A DNA stretch of 8,188 nucleotides from an uncultured Collinsella sp. (GTDB lineage Bacteria > Actinomycetota > Coriobacteriia > Coriobacteriales > Coriobacteriaceae), in assembly GCA_958446785.1 (NCBI GenBank), contig CAUCXP010000054.1:1-8188 (forward strand), written 5' to 3'. Position numbers and translations under genes: made by a program. The notes beneath the pieces were generated by a model. That model saw nothing but the letters and a program-made list of their open reading frames with translations. It did no database searches and was not told the origin of the DNA. Shown in pieces: positions 6,250-8,188 of the stretch (its first letter is position 1; each line of letters starts with the position of its first letter).

Positions 6250-6325
6250 GTTGCGAGCGAGGGGCGAGCCAACGCTTTCGTTCGCGAACAGTTCTGTCAC
6301 CTTGTTGCCGCGCGAGGCGCGTACT

Positions 6326-6345
6326 TGCGGCTCCGCAGCCATAAT
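6326..6345 (+). promoter_or_regulatory. Candidate promoter and palindrome of the two-component operon
   Basis: CATAAT (6340-6345) is a five-of-six match to the -10 consensus, 33 bases before the regulator's start codon. It would give a leader of about 27 bases carrying the ribosome binding site. No good -35 lies 16-18 bases upstream. Instead the palindrome TGCGG-CT-CCGCA (6326-6337) ends two bases before the -10. That position would suit an operator or activator site, possibly for the regulator itself, but nothing in the sequence proves it. Confidence 0.35.
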
Positions 6346-6378
6346 GGTGGCAAGACAACCAAGAAGGGAGCGGAATCC

Positions 6379-7050
6379 ATGGCGCTGATTTATATCGTTG
6401 AGGACGACGAGCCCATTCGTCGTGAGCTTATCGACATCCTTGCCCGCGCCGGGTTTGAAATCGAGGCCTGCGAATCGTTCGAGCATGTCTCGCGCGATAT
6501 TCTCGCCGCCGCGCCCGATCTGGTGCTGCTCGATCTCACGCTTCCCGTCAAGGACGGCCAGCATATCTGCCACGAGGTTCGCCGCGAATCCGAGGTCCCC
6601 ATCATCGTCCTCACGTCGCGCACGACCGAGATCGACGAGGTCATGGCCATGACGCTCGGCGCGAACGACTTTGTTCCCAAGCCCTATAGCGCCCGTGTGC
6701 TCGTGGCGCGCATCAATGCCTTGCTGCGTCGCACCGCGGCGGCGGGCGAGCGCAGCACGCTCGTCCACAAGGGACTGGAGCTCGACCTCGCACGCTCCAT
6801 GGTCACCAACACGCAAACGGGCACCAGCACCGAGCTCACCAAAAACGAGCTGCGTATCCTCTCGCTGCTTCTGAGCCGCGCGGGCAAGATCGTTTCGCGC
6901 TCGGCCATCATGCAGGACCTGTGGGACTCCGACGCCTTTGTGGACGACAATACGCTCACCGTCAACATCAACCGCCTGCGCACCACGCTCGAAAAAATCG
7001 GCATCAAGGGGTATTTGACCACGCATCGCGGCCAAGGCTATTCGATCTAG
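6379..7050 (+). CDS. OmpR/PhoB-family response regulator
   Basis: This 223-residue transcription factor is the output partner of the kinase that follows. The receiver domain (about 1-118) has the acidic pair D9-D10, phosphoacceptor D52 in LVLLDLTLP, T79 in IIVLTS, and K101 in VPKPYS, so all catalytic positions are present. The C-terminal half (about 128-223) is a winged-helix DNA-binding domain: LTKNELRILSLLLSRAGKIVSR, then VDDNTLTVNINRLRTTLEKIG, ending in TTHRGQGYSI. The start is ATG 6379, preceded at eight bases by AAGAAGGGAG. The frame stays open back to 6202, but that extension lacks receiver-fold sequence and crosses a structured intergenic segment, so I reject it. The nearest recognisable group is the BceR/GraR type, judged mainly by the kinase it is paired with. 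Confidence 0.93.
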   Translation: MALIYIVEDDEPIRRELIDILARAGFEIEACESFEHVSRDILAAAPDLVLLDLTLPVKDGQHICHEVRRESEVPIIVLTSRTTEIDEVMAMTLGANDFVPKPYSARVLVARINALLRRTAAAGERSTLVHKGLELDLARSMVTNTQTGTSTELTKNELRILSLLLSRAGKIVSRSAIMQDLWDSDAFVDDNTLTVNINRLRTTLEKIGIKGYLTTHRGQGYSI

Positions 7051-7059
7051 GGGACGGCT

Positions 7060-8103
7060 ATGTCGTTTGCCAAGTTCTTTAAAGACGCGCTGCTTCCCGT
7101 CGCCGTGTGGGCGTGCGGCGTGCTGCTGAGCTGCTTTGTGCTGACGGTCGCCGGCGCACCCGTTTCTATCGTGGTCGTGGCGGTCGGCGTGTCCTTTATC
7201 TTTGGTATGCTCGGCATCGTGATCGAGTACGCGCGCCGTCGTCGTTTTCTGCGCCAGCTGGAGCGTGCGGCCGAGGAGCTCGAGAGTCCCGCATGGGTGC
7301 AGGAGATGGTGCAATGCCCGACCTATGCCGAGGGCGAGCTCGAATACGAGGTCTTGCGCCGGGTGGGCAAGGCGGCATGCGACGAGGTTGCCGAAGGCCG
7401 GCGTCAGACCGATGACTATCGCGACTATATCGAGAGCTGGGTCCACGAGGCCAAGCTGCCTCTGGCGGCAGCCCATCTGATTTTGGAAAACCTGGACGGC
7501 AGCGAAGACGACCTGTCGCGCGTAGATGATCTCGGTCGCGAGCTTGCCCGCGTGGAGCGCTATATTGACCAGGCGCTGTACTATGCGCGCTCGGAAGTCG
7601 TGGAGCGCGACTACCTGATTCGCCGCTGGGATCTTAAGACCCTGGTGACGGGTGCGATTAAGGCCAACGTGCGCGAGCTCATTGCGGCGCACGTGGCTCC
7701 GGTGTGCGAGAACCTCGATTTTGAGGTCTTTACCGACGAGAAATGGCTCGAGTTTATCCTGGGCCAGCTCATTCAGAACAGCATTAAATATGCGCGCGAG
7801 GACGGCGCAAAGATCGTGTTTTCGGGCGCGTTGCTGGACGAGGGCCTGGCGAGCGAGCGCATTGAGCTTACCGTTGCCGATAACGGCTGCGGTGTGTGCG
7901 CGGCAGACCTGCCACGCGTGTTCGAGAAGGGCTTTACCGGCGACAACGGCCGCACCACCAAGCGCGCAACGGGCATCGGCCTCTACCTGGTGGCGCGCCT
8001 GTGCTCCAAGATGGGCATCGACGTCACCGCGGCATCCGACTCCGGCGAAGGCTTTGTCGTAACGTTTTCCTTCTCAACGAACAAGTTCCAATATTTCGAG
8101 TAG
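7060..8103 (+). CDS. BceS/GraS-like intramembrane-sensing histidine kinase
   Basis: The 347-residue kinase has two N-terminal membrane segments (about 9-30 and 35-55) joined by a loop of about four residues, so it has almost no outer sensor domain. This is the hallmark of intramembrane-sensing kinases. The phosphorylated His is H129 in YIESWVHEAKLPLAA, which resembles the WVHQIKTP box of BceS. The ATPase domain follows: N-box KWLEFILGQLIQNSIKYA with N240, G1 box DNGCG (274-278), F-box RVFEKGFTGDNGRTTK (286-301), and G2 box TGIGLYL (304-310). FEKGFTGxNGR plus TGIGLYL is characteristic of BceS/GraS kinases, which respond to cell-wall-active peptides, normally through a BceAB-type ABC transporter. 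It starts nine bases after the regulator stop; GGGGACGG is a modest ribosome binding site. All catalytic boxes are intact. No transporter gene is visible in the window. Confidence 0.93.
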   Translation: MSFAKFFKDALLPVAVWACGVLLSCFVLTVAGAPVSIVVVAVGVSFIFGMLGIVIEYARRRRFLRQLERAAEELESPAWVQEMVQCPTYAEGELEYEVLRRVGKAACDEVAEGRRQTDDYRDYIESWVHEAKLPLAAAHLILENLDGSEDDLSRVDDLGRELARVERYIDQALYYARSEVVERDYLIRRWDLKTLVTGAIKANVRELIAAHVAPVCENLDFEVFTDEKWLEFILGQLIQNSIKYAREDGAKIVFSGALLDEGLASERIELTVADNGCGVCAADLPRVFEKGFTGDNGRTTKRATGIGLYLVARLCSKMGIDVTAASDSGEGFVVTFSFSTNKFQYFE

Positions 8104-8122
8104 CGCACACGGCAGACGTCCA

Positions 8123-8156
8123 CCCAAACAAAACGTGCAGCCCAAACAAAACGTGC
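8123..8156. repeat. Tandem 16-base repeat (18-base period) before the terminator
   Basis: CCCAAACAAAACGTGC occurs at 8123-8138 and again, identically, at 8141-8156, with AG between. The second copy runs into the left arm of the terminator stem. It may reflect slippage or partial duplication of a terminator flank, or two copies of a binding site. Confidence 0.6.
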
Positions 8157-8187
8157 CGCCCCAACCGGGGCGGCACGCCATCTTTTA
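8152..8187 (+). terminator. Rho-independent terminator of the two-component operon
   Basis: CGTGCCGCCCC (8152-8162) pairs perfectly with GGGGCGGCACG (8167-8177) around an AACC loop, followed by CCATCTTTTA. It lies about 50 bases after the kinase stop codon and closes the regulator-kinase operon, so any gene to the right is probably transcribed separately. Confidence 0.85.
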
Positions 8188-8188
8188 T

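Noticed and set aside
6202..6378. N-terminal extension of the response regulator to ATG 6202
   Set aside because: The extension is not receiver-domain sequence and crosses a strong hairpin and a candidate promoter. ATG 6379 has a good ribosome binding site and starts exactly where receiver domains start.
3736..7692. A 1318-codon open frame on the minus strand across purH, the hypothetical gene, the regulator and part of the kinase
   Set aside because: It is antisense to four well-supported coding sequences and intergenic DNA. Its translation is rich in Gly, His, Leu, Val and Ala with no domain. Strong GC third-position bias in the real genes removes stop codons from this frame.

Overview
The window looks like chromosomal DNA of a GC-rich Gram-positive bacterium, most likely a gut coriobacterium close to Collinsella. 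This rests on strong GC preference at third codon positions, AGGAGG-type ribosome binding sites, a DUF2207 protein with a glycine-only tail, and short GGGACGTTCC-like repeats between genes. The genus is inferred from familiarity with such genomes, not from a search.

Layout. Positions 1-270 (minus) hold the first 90 codons of a glutamyl-Q tRNA(Asp) synthetase (gluQRS), which runs off the left edge and appears leaderless. Positions 271-778 have no convincing gene; they contain a 13-bp perfect hairpin, a second inverted repeat and one REP-like repeat. A secreted or membrane DUF2207 protein follows (779-2722, plus) with a strong terminator. Converging on it is a GNAT-family N-acetyltransferase (3503-2862, minus). 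Its 277-bp divergent upstream region is shared with purH (3781-5388, plus), the enzyme of the last two steps of IMP synthesis. After the purH terminator comes an unrecognised 243-residue protein (5470-6201, plus). A 177-bp gap with a strong hairpin and a candidate promoter leads to a two-component operon: an OmpR/PhoB-type response regulator (6379-7050) and a BceS/GraS-like histidine kinase with a very short membrane anchor (7060-8103). The window ends on that operon's terminator.

How the genes relate. Most are single-gene units with their own terminators. The only clear operon is the regulator-kinase pair, 9 bases apart. Kinases of this type usually sense peptide antibiotics through a partner BceAB-type ABC transporter. 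No transporter gene lies upstream in this window, and a terminator follows the kinase, so the partner is either outside the window or encoded elsewhere. I see no phage, transposase, CRISPR, tRNA or rRNA gene. The region is mostly ordinary chromosome; the points worth checking are the unrecognised protein, the transporter-less kinase pair and several structured intergenic segments.
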